Positions 10,983 to 22,000 of a stretch of 64,000 nt of DNA are shown here, piece by piece. Both the position numbers and the translations under genes were made by a program. A model generated the notes under the pieces. That model worked only from the letters and a program-made list of their open reading frames with translations, had not been told where the DNA came from and searched no databases. Numbering within the stretch: position 1 is the stretch's first letter; each line of letters starts with the position of its first letter. Source of the stretch: Bilabrum cf. latius (Eukaryota; Bigyra: Bicosoecida; Bigyra; Bicosoecida); NCBI GenBank assembly GCA_965178125.1, contig OZ237757.1:558001-622000 (forward strand). Direction: 5' to 3'.

Positions 10983-12884
10983 ATGGCGTCGTTGAACACG
11001 GATTTTGTAATGCAGTGGTGCGAGAAGCGAACCTGTGACGAACATTCGTCAATTGATGTGTTCGCCCAGGAAAACACCGGGATTGAGCAGCCAGTTAGGA
11101 TAGAAAGAGTTCAAATGCCCAGCCGAAGCGACCGGCACAAGAAGCGGCGCCGCGTCAGCGAGTAGCCAAGCTCAGCAATCGCCAGCGGGACGGTGACTGA
11201 CAACCGATTCGCCTCGGTTCATTCAGACCCCGTGAGATAAAACAACGAACAGTAGCTTGACGACATGGTGTAAGCATTTACATCAGTATCATGTGCGCAT
11301 CTTGCTCAATTCGTTGGATTTTCGCAGAAATTTGCGCGCCTATCACGCGAACGAACGGAAGTTGCAGTTGATGACCGGTTCAGCTCGATGCTCACGGATG
11401 GCCGCTTCGAGGACGGCAAGGTCCTCGGCTTCAAGCTCAAGGGTGATTCCAAGACTGCGAACGACCAGCCGTCAAGTGGTGCACCATCATAGCAATCCGC
11501 ACAAGCTAAGGAGGAAGACGACACCGAATTGTCTTGGCAGGATGAGGTGAGGCACGTCCTGGATGGGACCGGCCAAATCAGCCTTGACCGCCGGCTAGAG
11601 GTGCTTGGATAGCTTGCTACGGGAGAAGTCGAGCTTGAGAGCAGTGATGAGGAGGACAATGACGAAAGCGGCGGCGATGGCGCGGCGGCACTCATGCGGG
11701 AGGATGGTCTCACTGCGGCAGCGCGAGCCATCAAGGAGCAGACCCCTAGAGTGGGCGATGAAGACGAGGAGATCGAGGAGGGTGACGAAACCAGGCGGCT
11801 AGCATTCGTGAATCTGGACTGGTCCCGAGTGAAGGCCCGGGATGTCCTGGCTGTGGCTCGCAGCTTCGCACCCACGGGCGGTGCTGTTCGTATCGCTACC
11901 ATTTATGTGAGCGACTTTGGCAAGAAACAGCTGGAAGTAGAAAGGGAACGCGGTCCTACCCTGCTTGCAGCGTCTACTAGCAGCTAGGCAGCTACAGAAG
12001 AGGGTGCTGAGAATGACCTGGACCTGTCTGCTGTGCGTCAGTACGAGCTGTCGAAGCTGCGTTACTTTTTTGCCATTGTGGAATGCGACTCAGCATCGAC
12101 CGGTCTTGTCGTACAGCAAGAATGTGATGGGCGGGAGCTTGAGTAGTCTGGGAACGTCATGGACGTTCGCTTTGTTCCAGATGACCAGAGTTTTGATGGG
12201 CGCCCTGTTCATGATTCTGCAACTCGGGTTGAGGTTGCTGGTGCACGATACCGAGCGCCGCAGTTTTCTACGAAGGCACTATAGGCGACTCAGGTTGATA
12301 TCACTTGGGATGCAGAAGATGAGGACCGTCAACGTCTGCTGTCTATGCGCTAGAGCGGTGGTATGGCCGTAGATGACGGGGATTTGGAGCAGTACCTTGG
12401 ATCGGGTAGTGATAGCGAGGAAGAATCAGAATCAGCGAAAAACACGGCCTCAAGACGGAAAGGGAAAAAACTCAGGTCAAAAATGAAGGCTGCGCTACTC
12501 GGGAAATCAACCGGGGGTAAATTGGATGTTGGATCACATGAAAAGCCTACAATGGAAGAATCGGGTGGATTCTTGTTCGACCCATTGAGACACCAAGCAG
12601 GTGAAGAATCTGACAGTGACGATTCCTTGGGATCAGTGGAGAGTGAGGGTAAGATAGCCAAAGCTGGCACGCAGCAGCAGTCTGTCCATCGAAAAGAAAC
12701 TTCAGGATACAAGAAATATATGAAGCGGAGAAAGGAACTACGGAAGGCCCGTAAAGACGCCCAAGAAGCAGCTTCTTAGCCCGCAGGTGCAGCCTCAGAC
12801 GAACGGTTTAACACCCTTCTAGCTGCTAGCGATTTCGCTGTCGATCCTACAGATCCACGAGCACGGAAGAGGGCTTCGACATGA
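10983..12884 (+). CDS. ESF1: Pre-rRNA processing protein Esf1
   Basis: A nucleolar factor for 18S rRNA maturation. Exon 1 is 10983-11231 and exon 2 is 11328-12884, giving 601 residues. Recognisable family blocks appear in order: the DNRF...HSDP N-terminal motif (interrupted exactly by the intron) and DDRF; an acidic region; RRLAFVNLDWSRVKA, followed by the RRM-like domain with KLRYFFAIVECDS; DVRFVPDD; the VDITWDAED motif; and the C-terminal DERFN...DPTDPR block. Eight in-frame TAGs occur (11163, 11490, 11610, 11985, 12144, 12282, 12351, 12777), and the family-typical C-terminus lies after the last one, before a TGA. The TAG at 12282 falls in the ALxATQVDITWD context, where homologues I recall have Gln. 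Length is somewhat below animal and fungal Esf1. Confidence 0.95.
11232..11327 (+). other. ESF1 intron (96 bp, phase 0, GT-AG)
   Basis: The donor GTGAGA follows the codon for Pro in the conserved HSDP motif. The acceptor TTTTCGCAG precedes AAA TTT GCG, restoring the family-typical DPKFARLS. The intron contains in-frame TAA and TGA codons as well as TAG, so it cannot be translated. It is the only intron I can define with confidence in the window. Confidence 0.85.
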
Positions 12885-12927
12885 AAAAGAAATGTGAAGA
12901 ATTCGGTTCGTTGTAATTGTATTCAAT

Positions 12928-15792
12928 TTATATCACTTCATCTAATTCGTCAACTGACACATTGTTAACCTCTGTACTGCCGTAATGCGGTGTTGCTGCA
13001 CTGTAACTAGCAGACCCGGCTCTTGCAGCAAAACTTGCCAACTCAATGTCTTCAGACTCAGCCAGACCTCCTAATGCACTGTACCACAAAAACGCTTCAA
13101 TGGAAAGGACAGCGACACATGTTATACTTGCACTCGCACCAATTAAATCCTGTCCAATGAGTAATAGTATCGCATTCGCACTGCTCAACGCGATCACAAA
13201 AAACAGTGCCTGAAGCCCTGTTAAATGTCTCCATGTCGTCATCAATAGAATAGAAATGCTGTGCATGAACAGCTAAATGACTGAAAGCAACATCACTGCC
13301 CAGTGAACAAAAGTGTTTTCCTCATCAGTGAACATTCCGATACTGCCTACAGATATGACGGTAAGTACATCCACAAAAGCAGGTATCAGAGATTGTGCGA
13401 CCAACGGGGATACACAGAATCGCCATACCAGAGACGAGAATGCACTGCAGAAGCACAACAGTGACCAACCGTCGAAATTGCCTGTATCTGCATGCTCTTC
13501 TTTCCAATCTACATGAAATTCCTCATTCTTGATGTTTGCAAGGAAGCAACAAGATGAAACTGTTCGAGGTGCGGGGATGTGTCCTGATGACCAATACAGA
13601 CTGAAGATCAGCCGATCAGATGCTTCCCTCCTACTCCAACATTCGCGCAAGCTAACGACAACTACAGCAGCTAAACTCCACAGAAGCGTGGCAAGACCCA
13701 AATAATTCCATATTGCTGTCACAAGGTCATAAACAATTGCAAGACCAAAGACAACAATGACAGACACGGCAAGACCTGACCCAACTACATCGCCTAGTGG
13801 CACTGCCATGGTAACGCTGGTTGACCTTGGTACTACCGAACGCAAAGAATCACTTGAGGATACCAATGAAGTGATCAACCATGCGTCAGAACGTTGTGGT
13901 GCCAATTTATTCCTCCTGTTTCTTGCTTCGAGATACATTAAGCCGACAAAAAGGCCAGCCTCGAGATTCAAAGCTAGCGAGGTAAATACTTCGAGGACGA
14001 CAATAAATCCACTTGGATTAGCTAACGCAATTATCAGGACAAACCCAAACCAGAAGAAGTACTGCTACCAACGAAGACCACTCTCGGTGACACACCAGGG
14101 AACCGTTACGGCACAACTGTCCGAACATGAATCATATGCCTCGACTGCAACGCGTGGCACAATGCCCGGTTGCTTCACTACACCGACTTGCAAATCTTGT
14201 GCAGGAAGAAGCTATGTATTACTCGGTGACGTGCGTATGTCTGATGCACTGGGCTGCGGCGTGCCATGATCCGGTACTGCTGCGACCAAGCCGCTGTCGT
14301 TCCCAAGATTATTTGCTCCCGTATCATCACGATCCAGCCTTTTAATGCCAGGTGTTCCGACGCGACTGTCTTTGGTACGCAATGAGTCATTGACGAAGCC
14401 ATCAAGCACATGCTTCATACCTGTACCGAGGGTAACGAACGAAACTGTGACGCTTAGGACAATAAATGCAAGAACCATCACACTAACCCAATGGTACTAC
14501 TTGTACCCAGCGTCAATCACTTCAATGACAGGGACTGTAGAAATCTCTCCGTCTCTGGCCGCTTGCTCCAAAGACACGTCTGCTAGCTCGGCATGACCGG
14601 GCCTTTGGGCATCTCGTTTCGCGTCAGCTTCCGTCTACGGCACAATTTTCAGCACAAATGCTGCCCACGTAACATTTAGAATCCAACAAACAAGCACACC
14701 GGTTGTAACTCCCCACCGAAAGAGCGAAATAGCCTCGGGAGTGGGTGGCAGTTTCTCATAGATAACTGGGAGGATATTCACGACGCCTCCAAGTGCCACT
14801 GTGCCAATCAAGAATGGTTCCAAAAGCGCTGCCCAGTCGCTGGACGGCTGTACGTCCACCCGCCCTGCCACGATACCTACCACCCCGATCGCAAAGATGA
14901 GGAGGCTGCACTTGGCGAGCGTAAGCACCGAGATGGCAGGCTGGATGATGGACTCCCCGAAAATCAGCGCAGATGTATACAGCACCACATAAGGCACAAT
15001 GAGGTACTGAAACTGCTTCAGCCCAAAGAGCTGCGCGTATGCGATCGAGCCAGCCAGGCTGTACGAGATCAGAATCGAGACGAAATGCAGCATGACCGCG
15101 AAGTCAAACACCAGAAGACCGCTCGGTCCCAGAAGCAGCTTGCCCATAGAGTGCAAGTCCGGCGCTGCGAGGGCAGGGTCATCCTCTTTCACGCCGCGGG
15201 CTGCAAGCCTCGCTAGAGCTCCTTCGAGCGTGAGCTCCTCCGGCTGTGCCTGCTCTTTTCCGCCAGCGAGGTCACCCTCTTTGGAGTTCGCGCCCACAGA
15301 CGAATTTTCAGTAATAGGACTTCCTTGTGTGACTTTTTCAAGCTGGCCTGTCGGTTCGTCCAGATCCTGGAGGGTGGCCGCCTCTGCAGCACCACCGCGA
15401 AGAGATTTGGCATTGGACGCGTCATTTGCGTCGCTGCCGAGATCATCAGTCGTGCAGCCATCAAGCGCTGCATATCTACCACCAGCCTGGTCGCCCACTG
15501 CTTGCACATCCTGCTGAACAGCCTTCGCCTGAGAAGAGGCGCTACCGCCTGCGTCGAGGGCAGCTTCCAAAATGTCAATGTGTACGACCTGAAGAAGATC
15601 TACCATCAGCCATACGACTGAGAGCTAGGCCACAAGTACAATGACAAAACAAACGATGAATGGGCCGAGACCAGAGAACGCTAATTTCACAGGAAGGCCG
15701 AGGATGCCAGTGCCAAGAATGGTGGCCACTGTCACCGCGAACGATGACCCGAATATGGCGACGCTCGATGTCCCCATGAGACTACCTCCCAT
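12928..15792 (-). CDS. Multi-pass amino-acid-permease-like transporter
   Basis: 954 residues from the ATG at 15792 to a TAA at 12928, one of only two TAA stops in the window. The N-terminal helix region carries the ILGTGILGLP pattern typical of amino-acid permeases (Aa_trans or Trp/Tyr permease type). A long hydrophilic loop (about 15150-15560) follows, then a set of strongly hydrophobic helices (14640-15110), another hydrophilic loop, and more helices down to 12960: roughly ten or more membrane segments. TAG codons, e.g. 15607, 14638, 14509 and 13273, join the pieces in one frame. The substrate cannot be deduced. The large loops are unusual. An upstream exon is possible because the open frame extends past the ATG to a CACAG acceptor-like site. 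It ends 43 bp from the ESF1 stop (convergent). Confidence 0.65.
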
Positions 15793-16452
15793 GCTAATAA
15801 CCAGAACTAGCAACAGATATGGTAGGTTGCCACGGACCTGTGGCGTGTGGCTTTATCGATCTGCACAATTATATTGAAAGAAGAAGATATAAAAGTGCAT
15901 GCCATCTGATGCCATCGCAGCGATACTGCCCCAAGTGATGTTAAAGAAAAGACGTTTCAACGTCTGATGGACATATTTACAGCGACAGTGTGCGCTGGGG
16001 GGGCGGATCCGATCATAGGATCGGCTCTTGCGGTACCAAGAACACTGTCATCAAGAGTAGACTATTATTTGGATGCTACGCTCGGGCAACCATTTACAGG
16101 ACCGACGTAGGCACGGCATGGCTAGGCATACCAGTGGAGAGGGGCTTGGCTGGGCGGCGGGCACCCTTTGCATTTGGCGGCGAGCCAGGGTAATCTGAGC
16201 TGTGTTCTGGCCTTGTTGGGAATGGGCCATGACGCATGCTCGCTTGACGATGATGGGCTAAGCCCATTTGACCACTGTATTATAGGAGCCGGTTAGCACT
16301 GGAGTAGTTTGCCGGTGATGTCTGGCTAGTTTGCGAGGCCTGTCGCCAACCCTAAACTCTGTCAAGGCCTGTCGCATCTTCTTATTGGAGACATGAGGCA
16401 TACCCCAAGCAAACGCCCCCAAAAGGGCTAGTCTTCTTTGGTATCATAGCCA
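15793..16452. promoter_or_regulatory. Divergent spacer, transporter / poly-Ser gene
   Basis: 660 bp without a credible gene. It contains two palindromes built on TGGGCY: ATGGGCCAT at 16222-16230 and ATGGGCT-A-AGCCCAT at 16253-16267. TGGGCY motifs are known plant promoter elements (site II), but their relevance here is only a guess. The transporter-proximal end is AT-rich. Confidence 0.4.
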
Positions 16453-16917
16453 ATGCTTATCATGCAGAGCTGGGTTTCGGTGCAAAGGCGGTTTGCTGCC
16501 TGCCTCCGCATCCTAGTTGCCGCCGGCGCACCTGCTCGCTCGCTCAGAGAATGGTGCCAGTGGCGCGCTGCGCAAGCCGTGAGCAGCAGTGCGGTAACCA
16601 GCGATACAAATCATCGAAGTATCTCCTCCTCGAACAGGTTTAAGTCCAGTAACATCGAAAAATTAGATGCTGTGGCAGGCACCCTGCTGCGGCAAGCTCT
16701 GAGGACAGCCCGCCTCGACTCAGACGGACGCGGGGCCGCAGGATGGCCAGACCCACCTACGACTCACGGCGGCACGCAGGCACAGCACATTGCACTATCA
16801 CGAGTCCTCTGGCAACTCGCCGTGCTTCGGCAGGCCCCTATGCTCGCTTGGTTGCCAAGACCGAGGGCAGGCCCGGGCTGTGGCATCAGCCCCTTGACGA
16901 ACACGGAATCGGCCACT

Positions 16918-16963
<46 letters not shown>

Positions 16964-18888
16964 CGAGGAGGTCCAATATGGACACACGAGAGCCCCATCC
17001 CCATCCCCAGCCCCAGCCTCCTGGCGGGTCCGTGGACCCCCGCGTGCAGCTGGCACTGGATGCATGGCACTCGATCGTGGCATGGCCCAGGGGCATGTGC
17101 TCCTGCCCCGACAATGACTCCTCCATATAGAACAGGAGTCCACCGCCAGTTGACCCCAACGATCCGCCCTCACTCGTCCGTGCCGTGGGTCATGCGATGC
17201 TGCGGCGCGCTGCCGGACTGCAAGGTGGTGACCAGAGCGAGGGAGGGGGGCTTGGCTCTGCTCCATGCCACGGGGTGCTGCCCCGACTGCTGGCCGCTTG
17301 CAGGGATGGGCTGGTGGGACACTCGCGAGGCGGAAGATCCGATGCATCGCATTACATTGCTTTGCCCGAGGAGCAGGAGGGGGCGTGCTCCTTGCCCCTG
17401 CCTGGCTCGGCTCAGGCGTGGAGCGGGGAGATCCTGGAGCAGGCGGTCGGAGCTGCGGTGGGCAAGGGGAGTGCAGCCGGGGCCAGCATGAGTATGGACC
17501 CACCTTACTCGGTTGTTGACCGATCCCCACCAGTCGGGTCCAAGAGGAGCAGAGGAAGCGCCCACAGCGCCGAGAACGCCGCCCCGTTCTCGCACGGTCG
17601 AATGGGCGCCGGGATGCAGCAGCTGGCTGAGCTCATGAGCGACGCGAGCGGAGCCTCGTTGTTCTTTCTAGCCGTTGAGCTGGAGCCTTGTGTGCTCTCC
17701 GGGAGCGGTGCGGCTTTGGCCACTCTATGCACGAGGCTCCGCCACGGCAGGTGGCTGGGCGAGCCCTGGCAATTCGGGAGCCCCAGAGCGGCTGCAGCGA
17801 ACCAGGCCGCTGGGAGCCAGGCCACTGGGATTCCCACGGCCAGTTTAAGGTCCCGTTGCCTCCCTCGCCTCGTGCTGCCTGTGCTTGGCACTCCTTGGGG
17901 CTGGGACAGGGCATGCAACGACGTCATGCGGCTAAGGTTCTGGCGGGGGTCTAGAGTGCTGTTGGTGCAGAATGGGGCAGGGGTGGTGGAAATGAGAGCA
18001 GGGGCCGGCGATGGCACTAGCACTGGATCTGGTGATGGTGGGTTGGCTCCAATCTCCTCCTCATCGAGTGCTCCACACAGTGCATGGGGCACTTCGAAGA
18101 AGCGACGGACGTGCAGCGATGCGACAGACACTGCTGTGTTTACAACCGTCTGCGTGGTAACTCCGAGCAGGGCCGGTCACTTGGTGCGATTCCGGCACGC
18201 TTGCACGAAGCAACGCCAGCAGCACCGAGTTGCGCAAAGCCACGCTGCATCTCCCACTCGAGTGCGTGGCCAGCCTGCCGCCTCGAGCCCGCTCAAAGTC
18301 AGAGCCGGGGGCGGGCTGCTGCAACCCGGCGCTCCCACGCCGGCTCCCCGTTCAGGTGGCTCGCATGTATCCAAAAAGGAAGATCGTCTCGCCGTTGATC
18401 AGCCCAGGCCGCGCCCCTCACTGGACGAGAGCAATCGTGCCCCTCACAGCGCTTCAGGGGGCGCAGTGGCTGCCCCATCGTCGGTCTAGTCGGAGCCTCG
18501 CGATGACTCTTCTCGTATCGCCGCCCAGGATCCATTTGATGGGCCAGGCCTGGGGCTATTCGAGGTCCCCACTCGGGGGGATGCAGGTGTCGTCGATGCG
18601 GCACGGGCACGTCTGGGTGCCGCTGAGACCATGCTGGCTGAGCCCGGCGGTGCCATATCCAGCAGGGGCAAAGGTGGCATACCATCGGTTTCAGCCGCAG
18701 GTGAATCGACCCACTTGTCAAAAGAGACGCCTGACCCCGCCATTCTTGTGGCCGTGGAGGTGCCTAGCCCGCGCCCGGCCCCGTGGCTTGAGAAGGAAAT
18801 ACAAGAATCCCAAGAAAATGTACCACAAGGTGCAGCGACTCTTGGGATTGCGATTGCTGGAGGGATGGGACCCAGCATGGAGGTGTGA
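16453..18888 (+). CDS. Hypothetical 811-residue protein with poly-Ser tract
   Basis: One frame from the ATG at 16453 to a TGA, passing in-frame TAGs at 17128 and 18487. I do not recognise the family. Visible features are a moderately hydrophobic N-terminal 120 residues, a run of 15 Ser (AGC repeat), a His-Pro-Gln-Pro segment, and one well-ordered-looking stretch (about 17620-17960, with FFLAVELEPCVLSG and LVLPVLGTPWGWDRACNDVMRLRFW). A long low-complexity Ser/Pro/Arg C-terminal half contains KKRR. The long frame and the clean convergent arrangement with DmX support it being real, but high GC makes spurious open frames easy, so confidence is moderate. Confidence 0.55.
16918..16962 (+). repeat. 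AGC trinucleotide microsatellite encoding poly-Ser
   Basis: About 15 perfect AGC units inside the hypothetical gene, read in frame as Ser. It is likely length-polymorphic. Confidence 0.95.
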
Positions 18889-19096
18889 TGCCTCTGGTTT
18901 GGTGCAAGGAAGTGATCGGATCTACAGCTGTCTTGATCCGATCCTAATAGCACCATGGAAATCGACGGGCAAGTTTGCCCACATAGAATCCGATAGGAGC
19001 GAAACACAATTGAACATGTATCCGGATTCTGGATCGACACAAAGTGCAAACGCCAAGTACTGTGCCGCCGAGACTTGCCACCATTTACCCGGCTAA

Positions 19097-22000
19097 TCAC
19101 CACTGCCGCTCAAAGCTAACCGCTCTCCCGTCGGCTCCACACGAGTACAGCGCGTCCTCCCCGAATGCAACACTCGTCACACCCTCTGTGAGCATCACGC
19201 CGGTACTGAGTTTATGCCCGATGAAGCTCTTGGTGGGATGCACCCCGGGCGCCCCGCCCACGGCCCGCATGGAGGGCAGCTCCCAGAGACGGACCGACCC
19301 GTCCAGCCCCCCCGTTGCCACAGCGCGCGCCCCCGGGTCCAGGTCGATGCATCGCACCGGCCCGCTGTGCGCCTTGGGTATCCTCCCCGCGATGCTTAGT
19401 GTCCTGAGGTCAAGAACGCTCACGTCACCCGCCGAGCCCCCGCTGATCACGCTGCATCTCGATGCATCCCACGCCAGGCACTCCGCGCCCGCGCCCGGGT
19501 GCAGGCTCGCGGTCACCACGGCCTGCTTCCTGGCAGGCAGTCGCATATCCAGCACGCGCAGGGATGCGCCGACACTCTGCGAGAATCCGGGCGGCGGGGG
19601 CAGCACGGCAGGCTTGGTTGCAACCGATGCAGGGGCAAGCCAGCCAGTGGCGGTGGCAGGCCCAGAAGACGACCCGGGCGAAGGTCTCGCAGCCGAGTCT
19701 GTCGCGGCGGTGCCCTGTGGCTCTTTCGCTGCAGCGCCGTCCTGTTTCGCCTCGTCTGCAGGAGCAGGTGCGCCCCGCCCGCCGCCGAACATCCCGGAGA
19801 AGAATCCGGCCACGCCAGCGCTGACCGTGCCCGGCTGCCGTCCCGCGCCCCCAGCAGCTCCAGCCCCGCCGCCACCTGTGCCGTCGAACAGCATCCCCTG
19901 CGATCCAGCGGTGGACTCTCCCGTGACCGCTATCACGGTCCCGCTGTTTAGAAATGCCACGTCCGTCGCGCGTACATCGTGTGCCCGTGTGGCCGCGATG
20001 GCCCGCTCGGGCGCAAACCCGTGCCACAGCCACACGCTGCCACCTGCGTCAGTGGCCGCGAGGCTCTGCCCGTCCCCACTCCACCGCACCGAGGTGATGG
20101 ACTGCCCTGCGTCCGGCGCGTACTTTGTCCTGTCGCTGGGCCGCCCCCTGCCGTGCGGCCCCGTGGACCCAGCCGTGCCCGTCCCCGCCAGCCGCTGCCA
20201 ATACCTGCACACGCCCTAGGGCTGACCCAGCCTCCAGAGCAGCACCTGCCCGGCCACTCCACCGGTGGTGTAAACCGGCAGCTGCGGGTGGAAGGACGAG
20301 CATGACACGACAGCGCGCCTCGTGATGTCGCCCTGCTGCCCCCTCGCCAGCAGTGACCTGCCAGCCTGCCGCTCCGAAGGGAGCAGCCTCTCGGACTCTC
20401 GAAAGGGCGAGTAGAGGCCGCAAGGCAGTGGGTCTGCGGTTGCGTGGCTCAATGATGGCTCTGCTGCTTTCCAGCCACCAGCAGCAGCCGCACGGTCTAT
20501 GTCTGGGTCTCGCCTGCCCATGGCGGTGCTGCTAGACCGCGTGACCTCCGCCTCTTCCAGACCAAGTCGCACCGCGCCCAGCCGGCCGCCCTTTCTCCTC
20601 GACTCTAGGAGGGGGGCATCGCCCGGCAGGTCCGCCTCGCTGTCGTCGAAATCACCAACTCCTCTAGAGACAGGACCCGTGTCGGATGGTGCCGTCGCCG
20701 CGGCCGAACTCTTGCGAGCGAAGCCAGCACCACCGTTCCGTGCACCCGTAACTGGAAGGATGGCCACAAACCTGGAGCCCTCGGGCAGAGTGGGCGTGTC
20801 AGCCCCGCTGTCTCCACCCCCGGTGGCCTCTACGGCCGCGAGCTCTACTGATTGTATGGCAACAAAACCGGTAGAATCTGCTCTGCGGCGTGGTATAAGC
20901 GTATGGGTGTCGGAACAACCATGGGACGGATGCTGCTGCTGCACCCCGTCCAAGTGCTGGCCTGCTTGATCCAAACCCCTGCCGAACGACCCATTGTCGC
21001 CTACCCCGCACGCAAGCAGTCGATTCCGGGTCCACGCTGCCTGCACCGTGTCCGGCGCCGGTGGCAGGGTCCCGAAGAGTCTCTGCCGCACAGTCAGCTC
21101 CGTCACCCCGCTGGCAGTGGCAAACACAAGAACGAATGACTGGATGGGTCGCACGGCGAGGCATGCCACTAGCTCCTTGGATTGGGGAGCCAGCATCACT
21201 GGCCGGTTCCACCTGTAGTCCGGCGTGAGCCCGGCTGCTTGCCTGTGGATGGCTCGAATCCTGGCTCGCCGCTGTGCCCCCATGAGCCAAAGAAGCCCGG
21301 TGCCGCCCAGCTTCCACCACAGAGCGACGGCAGCGTCAACCCACTCTCGCAGACGACTGTCCGGAGTTGCGTGCAGCAAGCAAGGCGCAAGCAGCATGCC
21401 CCCCTGGCCGACAGCGCACCGCATGGGGTCCACACCAGACCAGAGCGTCCACATGTCCTGCCACCAGGGGACTTTTGATTGCTCCGCGGCGTGCTTGGCA
21501 CGACTGCGCGCCCTTGAGACGTCTTCAGCGGTGCGTCCGGTCCAGCCTCCCATGCCCCTGTGGCTAACCTGGTGCCCGATCCCTACCTGCAGTCCCACTG
21601 CCTTCACGTCTCCTACTAGAGCTGCCGTAGTCAAGAGACCCGCACCGGGCACCTGCGCGCCCGCTACCTTCAGTGTTCCTGATGCCTTGCTAGTCAGGCC
21701 AGTCGCGCTTCCGCGGGTGGCGGATCCACCTGGATTCGATCGCGCAGGCTTTGATGCGGCCTAGTCTGTCGATCTCGAAGCAGCAGCCAGCTGCCTCTGC
21801 GCCGCTGAAATCACGATCGACGCAGTCACTGCCGTCTCGCTGGGCTCAAGCCGCAGGGCAGGACACCGTCGGGGCACCACAACACTACCCTTCTCCATGC
21901 TTGGATTTCCAGATTGACCGTTCGAAGCGCCCAGGATGGGGGTCCCAGCCATGTCGTGTTCCCTGGGCCACCCGGCCAGTACTTCCACAAGCTCTGACCG

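Noticed and set aside
18230-19096. Plus-strand frame overlapping the end of the poly-Ser gene and running to the DmX stop
   Set aside because: Lies in a different frame from the poly-Ser gene, has no recognisable content, and depends on GC-rich sequence lacking stops.
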